A stretch of DNA of 64,000 bases from contig NZ_JAJMPA010000003.1 of assembly GCF_020991475.1 (NCBI RefSeq), positions 62,001 through 126,000 on the forward strand. The letters run 5' to 3'. Position numbers and translations under genes: made by a program. Position 1 is the first letter of the stretch. The number at the start of each line of letters is the position of its first letter. The stretch is from Pedobacter sp. MC2016-14 (GTDB taxonomy: Bacteria > Bacteroidota > Bacteroidia > Sphingobacteriales > Sphingobacteriaceae). The notes beneath the pieces are model-generated. The model was given only the letters and a program-made list of their open reading frames with translations. It ran no database searches and was not told the DNA's origin. Shown here piece after piece: positions 26,841 through 35,700 of the stretch.

Positions 26841-26948
26841 GGCTCGCAAAATGACGTATTGAATTCCATATATTGCTCAGACAAGAAACTATTCATTAAA
26901 AAATAGGTTATCTTAGTTACGGTTTAGTACCACATAATTTTAAATTCT

Positions 26949-27188
26949 ATGGAATCATTTCAAATTAATGTAAGTATCGATGGACTACCAGATCAGCTCC
27001 GGGTAGTGCCGCTTGAGGTTAGATCGCACGAGGATCAGCATAAGTATGAAATTTACAATGAAGAAGCCTACATGGGTACGGTTTATCCAGATTGTGTAGA
27101 TGCAGGGCTTTGCTGGTTTTCCAGCGATGACATACCAGAAGATACCCTGGAGAAAATTGGTGAAGCCATAGAACGTTACGATAGGTAA
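26949..27188 (+). CDS. Small acidic conserved hypothetical protein
   Basis: A 79-aa acidic protein (MESFQINVSIDGLPDQLRV..., then MGTVYPDCVDAGLCWFSSDD...IGEAIERYDR). The alternating hydrophobic pattern suggests a small beta-alpha fold. There is no known motif. It lies 108 bp after the SRAP gene and before a convergent DUF3606 gene. Codon use looks normal for the region. Confidence 0.5.
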   Translation: MESFQINVSIDGLPDQLRVVPLEVRSHEDQHKYEIYNEEAYMGTVYPDCVDAGLCWFSSDDIPEDTLEKIGEAIERYDR

Positions 27189-27243
27189 CAATCAAATTTA
27201 CTAACGATTTGCCCCGGATCTTCCGGTGCAAATCAGTTGTGTG

Positions 27244-27423
27244 TTATTTACCAGAAAGGTATTTTTTAACTTCTGCTCTTGAATTACCAACGGCCTGGAT
27301 GGCTTCTTTAATTTTAGCTGCCGTTACACCAAATTCTTTGGCCGCATAAGCCACTTCACTGCTATCATTAGCGTCAATTTTACTATCGTCTCTTCCGTCC
27401 TGTTTGTTTTTATTGTCTGCCAT
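27244..27423 (-). CDS. Stand-alone DUF3606 protein
   Basis: 59 aa from the ATG at 27423 (MADNKNKQDGR...). The frame extends 13 codons further upstream, but this ATG fits the family's usual start. After a charged leader come a DUF3606 strand-helix (IDANDSSEVAYAAKEFGV) and the helix pair ending VKKYLSGK. It is the third DUF3606 gene within about 6 kb and the only one made of the module alone. Function unknown. Confidence 0.65.
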   Translation of the reverse strand: MADNKNKQDGRDDSKIDANDSSEVAYAAKEFGVTAAKIKEAIQAVGNSRAEVKKYLSGK

Positions 27424-27482
27424 AGGTTTTAAATATAAGTTCATCATCAGGAACAACCTCAAAGTTAAAGTGTTTTAAAAGA

Positions 27483-27896
27483 GTGAAACGTAAAAAGGAA
27501 ATACAAATCAGCGAAGATCTTACCAAGATGGTGGCTGCGCTAAAGCCGTTGAGGTATGAGCGGGGAGGTGCATTCTATTGCACCCTAGAGCATGGTGAAT
27601 CAAATGTTACTGGTGTAGGCAAATCCTTGAACGAAGCAATTCAACACTGGGAGGCGAACTTGCAGCAGCATTTGGCTACGGCAGGCGTAAACGATGAGAT
27701 TGTACAGTTTGTGGTCTCCCTATTATCTGATACAGCTGGAGTGGCGGAGCAACCCGACCATGTTAAACCTGTTGTCCAAACAATATCTGGGATGGAAGAA
27801 CATATTGCCAGCATTGATGATCCAGAAACGGCCAGGCAGGTTAGAGAATTTTATGAACAGTTTCTCCCTTCTAAAAAAAGCAACAAATTACCTTAA
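27483..27896 (+). CDS. Conserved hypothetical protein, weakly HicB-like
   Basis: A 137-aa protein from a GTG start. Residues ~25-65 (GGAFYCTLEHGESNVTGVGK...SLNEAIQHWEANL) have the 'strand-strand-helix' shape of HicB-like partial RNase H domains ('gyy...vpelpg..t.G.t..EAl...'). No HicA partner is adjacent, so a toxin-antitoxin role is not supported. It is divergent from the DUF3606 gene and convergent with the ATL gene. Confidence 0.45.
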   Translation: MKRKKEIQISEDLTKMVAALKPLRYERGGAFYCTLEHGESNVTGVGKSLNEAIQHWEANLQQHLATAGVNDEIVQFVVSLLSDTAGVAEQPDHVKPVVQTISGMEEHIASIDDPETARQVREFYEQFLPSKKSNKLP

Positions 27897-27914
27897 CCGA
27901 ATTAACTGACATAC

Positions 27915-28247
27915 TTACAACTCAACTAGTGGGTTCCAGAATTTTCTTTCAAAGTCCTGTACCTGGTCGTCTATAACTATGATCCCTTCTTTTTCTAAAA
28001 GCTCCTGCATCTCTGTAGGCGTTTGGTAGTGGTGTTTGCCAGTGAGCAGGCCTGTTCTGTTAACAACACGATGGGCAGGGACATTAAGAGAGGGGTCATG
28101 TGCATGCTTCATTGCGGTGCCTACCATTCTAGAAGAGCCGCTCATGCCTAAAGATTTTGCAACAGCGCCATACGTGGTTACTCTGCCCTTAGGTACAAGT
28201 TTCACCAATTCGTAAACCTGCTCGTAAAAGTTCGCTGTGTTCTTCAT
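27915..28247 (-). CDS. Alkyltransferase-like (ATL) DNA repair protein
   Basis: A 110-aa MGMT-fold protein: VYELVKLVPKGRVTTYGAVAK with the DNA-binding HTH (SSRMVGTAMKHA). The normal PCHRV motif reads PAHRVV, with Ala58 in place of the alkyl-accepting Cys. Full MGMT proteins are longer and keep the Cys. ATL proteins bind and flip O6-alkylguanine but do not repair it directly; they flag it for nucleotide excision repair. The missing Cys therefore points to ATL rather than a broken MGMT. This gene closes the repair block. Confidence 0.88.
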   Translation of the reverse strand: MKNTANFYEQVYELVKLVPKGRVTTYGAVAKSLGMSGSSRMVGTAMKHAHDPSLNVPAHRVVNRTGLLTGKHHYQTPTEMQELLEKEGIIVIDDQVQDFERKFWNPLVEL

Positions 28248-28469
28248 TTAACAAGTAAAAATCTTTGTGGCAAATATTGATTGTGTTTTCAAGCGCATAA
28301 AATCATTGTAGAGTTCTTTGTGAATTTATTCCGAATATAAGTAAGTTTTTCATAAGTCTTATTCATTTCTAGTTTGTCCATTAATGTGATAAGACACACT
28401 GTATAGCAAAACCAGGATTATTAACCAACTGGTGGATTGCTATAGACGGACGAGACACGTCCGGAGCAA

Positions 28470-28532
28470 ACGCACAGAGAACGCACAGAGAACGCACAGA
28501 GAACGCACAGAGAACGCACAGAGAACGCACAG
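28470..28532 (+). repeat. Tandem 11-bp repeat array
   Basis: Five exact copies of ACGCACAGAGA plus a partial copy (ACGCACAG), 63 bp in all, in a gene-free region of about 420 bp. The array is followed by a T/G-rich stretch (GTGTGTGGTTGTTGTGTG). No ORF crosses it. Such arrays usually vary in copy number between strains. Confidence 0.9.
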
Positions 28533-28666
28533 CCGGTGTGTGGTTGTTGTGTGTTTGCTGTTTTTTTAGTCTGAATTTGCTGTTTTGTTCCTGCGGCTAC
28601 GGTGGAGGTATGATTGTATTATCCTCCCAATTAAGTCTTGGATTGGCTGTTCTGAACTCAAATAGA

Positions 28667-28903
28667 CTATAGTAATGGAACTTGGATGAGTATTTTTGAC
28701 CAGAACAAAGCGTATAGATTTTCAAACCTATTTTTTTCATTTTCATGCATTACTATGGATTCGAATACAAGCAGTTGTATGTTAATGCTTTTAAATTCGT
28801 CAGCATAGTTCGGTGGTATGGATTCAAAATTACCATTTTCTACATACTGAAACCGATTAATATCTTCTTCTAAAAAATCTAACAATTCTATTATTGTATA
28901 CAT
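28667..28903 (-). CDS. Small hypothetical protein
   Basis: A 78-aa acidic ORF (MYTIIELLDFLEEDINRFQ... ending SKILIQVPLL), predicted mainly helical. No family is recognised. A plus-strand ORF at 28894-29127 overlaps its start by a few bases; that ORF is the weaker candidate. It lies between the 11-bp repeats and a hypothetical gene, and coding status is uncertain. Confidence 0.35.
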   Translation of the reverse strand: MYTIIELLDFLEEDINRFQYVENGNFESIPPNYADEFKSINIQLLVFESIVMHENEKNRFENLYALFWSKILIQVPLL

Positions 28904-29137
28904 ACTTATTACGGGTAATGGCTCGCCGGATTACTAACCAATTTGTTAATCCAGAATCTGTTTTTTATTTTTCGGATTACCATTATTTATTTGAAAATAA
29001 TTTTTCTGATCCGGAATTAGATCGAAAAGAGTCCATTCGATTCATGAATTACCAACCCATCGTTTTTTTATTAAACAAAACATGTATGTTTAAATGTTTG
29101 GTAAAATTCTGTATCTTAGGTTTCTAAACGTTTTTCT

Positions 29138-29764
29138 ATGAAAAGTAATAAGTATTCCAAACCAGAGGTCCACCACATATTTTTAAATGGTATTAAATTT
29201 TTTCAATCTGCTTTATGTCAGCGATTGAGTGAAATAAAGGATATTATGAATAGTAAAAATTTCCCTGATTTTGCGCCGTCTACAAGATTGATTATAGATG
29301 AGGCAGTACAGGATATGGTGACTTTGATTAATATGCAAAAAAAAGTAGCAAAGCTTGGTGATAGATATATACGTATAAATAGGATAGATGCAGTATTTTT
29401 ACCACAAGATTTTTCTTCCGCTTGCAAAATTGAGGATGAATTCAATGATCCAGTTGCAATGCAACTGGCTGGAGAAATATTCCATTCATGCTTTACAGAA
29501 CATTATCCTGAAAGAAGAAACTCCGCTCATTTTTTTGCGCAAGCATTTCTTTTTCTACACAGATTAAAATCGTTTATCCTTTTTGGAGAGGATAGGCTTT
29601 CTGAAGACTCCGGGCACCAATTTTTGGAGCGTATAAATTACAAAGAAGATGGTTCTGTCGATGTGGATGATCTTGTTTTATTGCCTAAGAAATATTCAAT
29701 CGGTATTTTTTTAGCCTCGGTTTTAAAAAGCTATCACAAAAGTTTATATGTAAGTCTTGTATAA
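29138..29764 (+). CDS. Conserved hypothetical protein
   Basis: A 208-aa, mostly helical protein with no signal peptide or membrane helix. Segments such as DEAVQDMVTLINMQKKVAKLGDRY and EDEFNDPVAMQLAGEIFHSC look globular and well structured, so the gene is probably real. No family is recognised. It is convergent with the ECF sigma gene, whose stop is 2 bp away at 29766, so neither has a separate terminator region. Confidence 0.5.
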   Translation: MKSNKYSKPEVHHIFLNGIKFFQSALCQRLSEIKDIMNSKNFPDFAPSTRLIIDEAVQDMVTLINMQKKVAKLGDRYIRINRIDAVFLPQDFSSACKIEDEFNDPVAMQLAGEIFHSCFTEHYPERRNSAHFFAQAFLFLHRLKSFILFGEDRLSEDSGHQFLERINYKEDGSVDVDDLVLLPKKYSIGIFLASVLKSYHKSLYVSLV

Positions 29765-29765
29765 G

Positions 29766-30335
29766 CTAATAAAAAAATAAGATCGTTACCTTTATTTTTG
29801 TCCGCAGGATTTTTAATACATTACTAATTTGCTTTTTAACTGTTTTGTCAGAAATATCCAGTTTCTCAGCTATTTGCTTATGAGACAAGCCTTCATATCT
29901 GCTCAATTCAAACACTTCACGCATTTTTTTTGGCAGGTGGCTTATTTCCGACTCTATCATTGCGCGCAATTCCTTCTCCACATATTTATCGTGAGCAGAA
30001 TCGTCTACCACTACCAGTTCGGTAAATGAGTTACTATATTTTACCATCACTTTTTTGTGAGCGATGATATCTAGTACCTTGTTTTTAGTAGCGCCATAAA
30101 GATAATTATCAATGTTTTCTGTGACTTTAAAATTCGATCCTTGGGCCCATATTGTGGCAAATAAATCTTGCACAACATCTTGCGCCTCTTCTTCGTTTTG
30201 CAGCATTCTGTATGCGTGCAAAAATAGCCGATGTTTAAATCGTAGAAAAAGCTCGGAAAACGAAGATATGTTGCCATCTTTTATAAAAGGCAAAAGACCA
30301 TCGTCAGAGAGTTGTTTGAAGGTTGAGGCATTCAT
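29766..30335 (-). CDS. ECF RNA polymerase sigma factor (orphan)
   Basis: A 189-aa sigma-70-family protein with region 2 (FSELFLRFKHRLFLHAYRML, then EEEAQDVVQDLFATIWAQ) and region 4 (KKMREVFELSRYEGLSHKQIAEKLDISDKTVKKQIS). This is the Bacteroidota 'ECF' type that usually partners a FecR anti-sigma. No fecR-like gene follows on this strand; the next gene on the minus strand is 28667-28903. It is divergent from a second sigma gene (30824), with 488 bp between. It may have lost its partner or be regulated differently. Confidence 0.85.
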   Translation of the reverse strand: MNASTFKQLSDDGLLPFIKDGNISSFSELFLRFKHRLFLHAYRMLQNEEEAQDVVQDLFATIWAQGSNFKVTENIDNYLYGATKNKVLDIIAHKKVMVKYSNSFTELVVVDDSAHDKYVEKELRAMIESEISHLPKKMREVFELSRYEGLSHKQIAEKLDISDKTVKKQISNVLKILRTKIKVTILFFY

Positions 30336-30823
30336 TTTTAATTAATTTAGAATTTTAACAATTTAAAGGCCATGCTACATGGTAGTTACTCCTTTGTTTG
30401 CTAAATTACAGTTTTAATTGTGAACTGTGGTAAGAGTTTCATAATTAATTGCTTGTAGAAATGTAATAGGATGTTGCTAACTTACCAGGAATATCATTTG
30501 TATATTAAAGAACACTAATATTAATTTGAATAAAATACTAATATAATTAGTTGTTTGTCGAATATCTTTTGTATCTTAGCCTTATTAAAAGTCCTTGCAT
30601 AAAGATAATGTAAGTGCATTCTTCTGAATATTATCAATTACATTACTGTTCCGGTAGTGGAGAGTCCAAAATAATTTGTCTTTATAAACCCGTACAACTA
30701 CAGTTGTGCTTAATCAGTTTTTAAAATGAATAGTCTCTTAGCGGCTAATAAAATTTCCTATACTTGTAAACCTGGGGAAAACTACAACTTATTTTTTTGC
30801 GTAAATACTTATAGCTTGTAACA
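30336..30823 (+). other. Shared upstream region of the two divergent sigma genes
   Basis: 488 bp of AT-rich DNA without ORFs. It must hold both promoters, but I could not fix a convincing -33/-7 pair. The sequence near 30810 (CTTATAGCTTGTAAC) resembles a -7 element with one mismatch. Confidence 0.35.
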
Positions 30824-31411
30824 ATGCGCATAATGGGAACAAGACTCGAATATAAAATACACACTGATGCGGATCTGCTAGCCTTGATCAAGGAGGGGAA
30901 AGAAATCGCTTTTGCTGAGCTTTACGAGAGATACTGGGCTCAATTGTATTTATATGCGATGAAAGTATTTCAGGATCCACAAGATGCTGAAGATGCAGTG
31001 CAAGAAGTGCTTGCTTATGTATGGAGTAAAAGGGGGGATCACAAAATCACTGGTTCTTTATCTTCATATCTTTATAGTTCTGTTCGATACGCTGCATTGA
31101 ATATGATCAGAAGAAAAAAAATTCATGATCGATATCTCGATTCGTTTAGTGATTTCTTAGATAAAGGAGCTAATGCTACCGACGATTATATTCAGGAGAA
31201 AGAATTAATCAAAAATATTGAAAAAGCTGTGGCAACGCTTCCAAAGAAAATGCGTGAAGTGTTTGAACTGAGCCGAAATGAGCAAATGACTCAAAAAGAA
31301 ATCGCTACTAAACTAAATTTATCTGATAAAACGGTAAAAAAACAGGTGGTTAATGCATTGAAAATCATTAGGATGAAAATTAGTCAGGTGATGGTGACTT
31401 TTTTATTGTAA
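30824..31411 (+). CDS. ECF RNA polymerase sigma factor of the sus operon
   Basis: A 195-aa protein, possibly starting at the second ATG three codons in. Region 2 is visible as AFAELYERYWAQLYLYAMKV and EDAVQEVLAYVWSK. Region 4 is KKMREVFELSRNEQMTQKEIATKLNLSDKTVKK. It is followed after 60 bp by a FecR-type anti-sigma and then by SusC/SusD. In this arrangement, substrate binding at the SusC receptor (through its STN domain) signals via FecR to release the sigma factor, which activates the operon. The two sigma factors in this region are paralogues. Confidence 0.88.
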   Translation: MRIMGTRLEYKIHTDADLLALIKEGKEIAFAELYERYWAQLYLYAMKVFQDPQDAEDAVQEVLAYVWSKRGDHKITGSLSSYLYSSVRYAALNMIRRKKIHDRYLDSFSDFLDKGANATDDYIQEKELIKNIEKAVATLPKKMREVFELSRNEQMTQKEIATKLNLSDKTVKKQVVNALKIIRMKISQVMVTFLL

Positions 31412-31471
31412 AAAATCTACTCCCTAGGGCGCGTTTAAGTTCCATCTATATAAATAACCACAAAAGATAAG

Positions 31472-32620
31472 ATGAGAAACCGCCTAACTGAAGAGCTTTG
31501 GAATAAATACCTGGATGGTAGTAGCAGCCCGGAAGAGAAAGCTATTTTTGAAAAGTGGCTTTTTCAATATATGAATGCTAACTCGGTTGTTCCTGATGAA
31601 AAACAATTGCTTCATGCAAAGGAAAGCATTCGTGATGGATTACTTGAAGTAATGGAGGAAGAGCAGAAGCCAGCTGCCAAATTATGGCCGTTACGCTTGG
31701 CTGCTGCAGCCGCAAGTATTGCTGTTGTCCTTTCAGTATTTATATACTTAAATAAAAAGCCAGAGAAGGTTCAGGCCATTGCCTACGCAAATGATGTAAG
31801 CCCTGGTACAAACAAAGCATTATTAACATTGGCTGATGGCAGGAGGATTAATTTAAGTTCAGGCAAAACAGGTGTTGTAATAGATGCGAATCAATTAAGT
31901 TATAATGACGGTACGCCTTTAGGTAACAACAAAACACTGGATCAACCTTCGAGCTCGGAGCTGTTGACCTTAACTACACCATTTGGGGGGGAGTATCAGG
32001 TAAAACTACCAGACGGCTCATTGGTATGGATGAATGCTGGCTCTGTACTGAAATTTCCCAGTAGCTTTGCTAATTTAAAGCAGCGTAAGGTTTACTTGAT
32101 CGGAGAGGCTTACTTTGAGGTTTCAAAAGATTCCAGGCATCCTTTTGTAGTGCAAAATGATCAACAACAAATCAGGGTGCTTGGTACACATTTTAATGTG
32201 TCTAGTTATGCAGATGAGTCAATTGTTAAAACAACCTTATTGGAGGGTTTAGTGGAAGTTTCTATTGTTTCAGCTAAATCGGGCAGTGTTGGAAAAGTAA
32301 AAGAAGCCGTTAAAATAGTTCCTGGGCAACAAGCAGCACTAAATGGTAATAATTTACAGGTAACTGAAGTGGATGCAAATAACGCTATTGCCTGGAAAAA
32401 TGATCAGTTTATTTTTATTGACGAACCTCTTAATAACATTATGAGAAAATTGGCCAAATGGTATAACGTTGACGTAATTTACCAGAATAAAGTCATTGAA
32501 AATAAACTGTTTGGAGGAATAGCTTCAAGAAGAATGAAAATCTCTGAAATACTCAATATGCTGCAAATGACTGGAGAAGTAAACTTTAAAATAGAAGGGA
32601 GAAAAATTATGGTCAGATAG
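31472..32620 (+). CDS. FecR-type anti-sigma factor
   Basis: A 382-aa inner-membrane protein. The N-terminal ~75 residues form the cytoplasmic anti-sigma part (ELWNKYLDGSSSPEEKAIFEKWL). A single transmembrane helix follows at about 74-94 (RLAAAAASIAVVLSVFIYL). The periplasmic FecR domain is at about 165-280 (TTPFGGEYQVKLPDGSLVWM; KVYLIGEAYFEVSKDSRHPF), then the Bacteroidota C-terminal DUF4974-type region (EPLNNIMRKLAKWYNVDVIY). It sits between the sigma gene and susC, its usual place in surface-signalling systems. Confidence 0.92.
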   Translation: MRNRLTEELWNKYLDGSSSPEEKAIFEKWLFQYMNANSVVPDEKQLLHAKESIRDGLLEVMEEEQKPAAKLWPLRLAAAAASIAVVLSVFIYLNKKPEKVQAIAYANDVSPGTNKALLTLADGRRINLSSGKTGVVIDANQLSYNDGTPLGNNKTLDQPSSSELLTLTTPFGGEYQVKLPDGSLVWMNAGSVLKFPSSFANLKQRKVYLIGEAYFEVSKDSRHPFVVQNDQQQIRVLGTHFNVSSYADESIVKTTLLEGLVEVSIVSAKSGSVGKVKEAVKIVPGQQAALNGNNLQVTEVDANNAIAWKNDQFIFIDEPLNNIMRKLAKWYNVDVIYQNKVIENKLFGGIASRRMKISEILNMLQMTGEVNFKIEGRKIMVR

Positions 32621-32764
32621 GTATATACTCCAACTACGCCTCTAAACGAAATGAAATAATACAAGCTTTTTCAAAAAAAGCCAGAAGTGTTTCCCGACAC
32701 AACTGGCTCAATGCCTGTATTATTAGAAGAATAGCAAACGATCAACTAAACCACAGACGTACAA

Positions 32765-35700
32765 ATGTATAAAATTTACCCTAAACCAAGGTATCCCGAA
32801 GGGCTATGCCGTAAAATCCTGCTAATTATGCGACTAACCACCGTAATATTAATTGCTACCATCATGCAGGTAAGTGCATTTAGTTATGCGCAGAAGATGA
32901 CTTACGTTAATAAAAACGTTTCGTTACAACAGCTATTTAAGGAGATTACGAAACAAACTGGCTACAATGTATTTTGGTATGCTGGTAAAGTAAGTTCAAA
33001 GAGCATCATTAACGCTAATTTTAAGCAAGCAACACTAGAAAACGTGTTGGACGTAGCTTTAACCGGGCTACCATTAACCTATGAAATCAATGGTAAAACT
33101 GTAGTGATTAAACAAAAGGAAAAGACAGTTTTTGACCGGATCACTTCCCTGTTTGCTTTGATTGACGTTACGGGTAGGGTAGTGGATGAAAATGGAAATC
33201 CATTGGTAGGTGCAACGGTAATAGTAAAAGGTAGTTCCAAAATTGCTAAAACGAACGAAGATGGTTATTTCTCTTTGGCTAAAGTAGATGATAAAGCCAT
33301 ATTGATTATTTCTTTTTTAGGATTTGATAGTCAGGAAGTTAAAGCTGTAGAGAATATTGGGACAATTAAACTTGCTTTTGGCTCGGGGAAATTGGAAGAG
33401 GTGGAGGTAATAAGTACTGGCTATCAAAATATTCCAAAAGAGAGAGCTGCTGGCAGCTATACAGTCATAGATAATAAGACTTTAAATCGCGTTGTATCTG
33501 CCGATCTATTATCTAGGCTGAAGGGGGTTGGAAATGGTATTCTTTTCGACAATCAGACGGGTAATAATTTAGGTCTAAGCGTTCGTGGAAGAAGTACTAT
33601 TTTTTCAAATGCTTCTCCATTAATTGTAATAGATAATTTTCCTTTTGACGGGGACTTGAATACGATAAACCCTGAAATAGTTGAAAACATAACAGTATTA
33701 AAAGACGCTGCTGCCGCTTCGATATGGGGAGTAAGAGCAGGTAACGGTGTAATAATAATTACCACGAAGAAGGGAAGTTATAATCATGTACCTACTATTA
33801 CTTTAAAGTCTGATTTAACAATTGGAGAAAAGCCAGATCTCTATTATCAAAAACAAATTAATTCAAATGACTTTATAGATATTGAAAAATTTTTATTTGA
33901 TAAAGGTGCATTTACGGCCTCAATTAATAATGGCTACAGCGTAATATCCCCAGTAGTAGCTATATTACAAAAAATAAAAGTTGATCCTGCTTATGAAACG
34001 ATAGGAAAGATTGAAATCGAAAAGTTGAGAAATATTGATTATAGAGATCAACAAAAGAAATACTTATACCGCAATGGTTCTCAACAAAGATATTTTATTG
34101 ATTTGAATGGCGGTGGTTCCAGTCAGACATTTTATTTTTCAGCAGGCTATGATAAAAATCTTCCTAGTTTAAAAACACAATCTGATTCAAGGGTCAGTTT
34201 AAAGGGGAGTAATTCATACAGGATACTAAATGGCAAATTAGCTCTATTAACAGATATTGCATTTTCAAAGTCCAAATCAAATAATATACAAATCGGGAGT
34301 AATCTTGGGTATCTGCCTTATGAGCAATTAGCTGGCGACAACGGTGAGGCTTTAGAAGTATTAGTTAATGGGGGACTAAGGTCCAGTTATACTGATACTG
34401 CTGGTAAAGGAAAGCTCCTTGATTGGAAACTGCGTCCACTCAATGAATTAAAAAACAAAAATTCAACCTCTAATCGAGATCTTACTGATTATCGGTTGAA
34501 TTTTGGACTGACATATAAGATATTATCCCCATTGGTGCTCTCTCTAAATTATCAATATTACAGTGCCAATTCTAAAATAGAGAATTTAAATAGTATTGGG
34601 TCATTTTCTACAAGAGACGCAATTAACAGAGTGACACAAATTAATTCCATTACAGGAGCAGTTACAAGGCCGATTCCTCTTGGTGGTATTTATAATCCGT
34701 ATTTCCAATCGACAGAGTCAAATGTGGGAAGAGCTCAACTTAATTTTGCTCAAAGTTTCTCCGAAATGCATGAATTCTCCGCTATAGGTGGATTGGAAAT
34801 TAGAAGCAACAATTTTAAAAGTAACTCATTTTATTTATACGGTTACGATTCTGAAACTGCAACAAGCGTCCAAATAGACCCGGTAAATCAATATAAAAGC
34901 TACATAACGGGAGGATTGTCTCAAATTGGACAGCCTCCTAGACAAAATGGTACTACAGACAGGTATGTGTCCTGGTACGGAAATGGATCGTATACGTATA
35001 ATAAAAGGTATATTGCCTATTTGAGTTATAGAAAAGACAAATCAAACATCTTCGGTGTTAAAGCGAATCAAAAGGGAATTCCACTATGGTCGGCAGCATT
35101 GGCCTGGAATATTAATAGAGAAAAGTTTTATAATATTGAGTGGTTACCCTATTTACAGCTAAAAGGGAGCTTTGGTTATAATGGGAATGTGAATAATTCC
35201 TTATCCGCCTACCTGACGGCTAAACCTAGTAACACAAATACTTTTACAAATTCTACATATTATGAGATCGTGAACCCTCCTAATGATAATTTAAGATGGG
35301 AAAAAGTGAAAAATATAAATTTTGGGTTGAATTTTACTACTAAAGGAGATAGAATTTCCGGTAGCTTGGAATATTACATTAAAAATGGAACAGACTTAAT
35401 CGGCACTAGTCCTATTGCACCACAAACTGGAATCTCAATTTTTACGGGTAATACAGCTGATACCCATGCTCAGGGTTTTGACATCCAGTTGAACTCGAAA
35501 AATTTGCTTGGAGTATTTAAATGGGCGACAACATATATTTTTAATTATAATAAAGATAAAATTACAAATTATAAAATAGGCGTTGGTATGAATTCAAATA
35601 CTGTTACACAAATCACTTTAGTACCGATAGTTGGCTATCCAATTAATTCTCTTTTTTCTTATAAATGGGGAGGGTTAGATGCTTCTGGGAATCCACAAGG

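Noticed and set aside
27483..27896. HicB antitoxin call
   Set aside because: Only a weak shape similarity and no HicA toxin neighbour.
28894..29127. A 77-codon plus-strand ORF overlapping the 28667-28903 start
   Set aside because: No domain, poor composition, and it overlaps a better candidate; left out as a gene.
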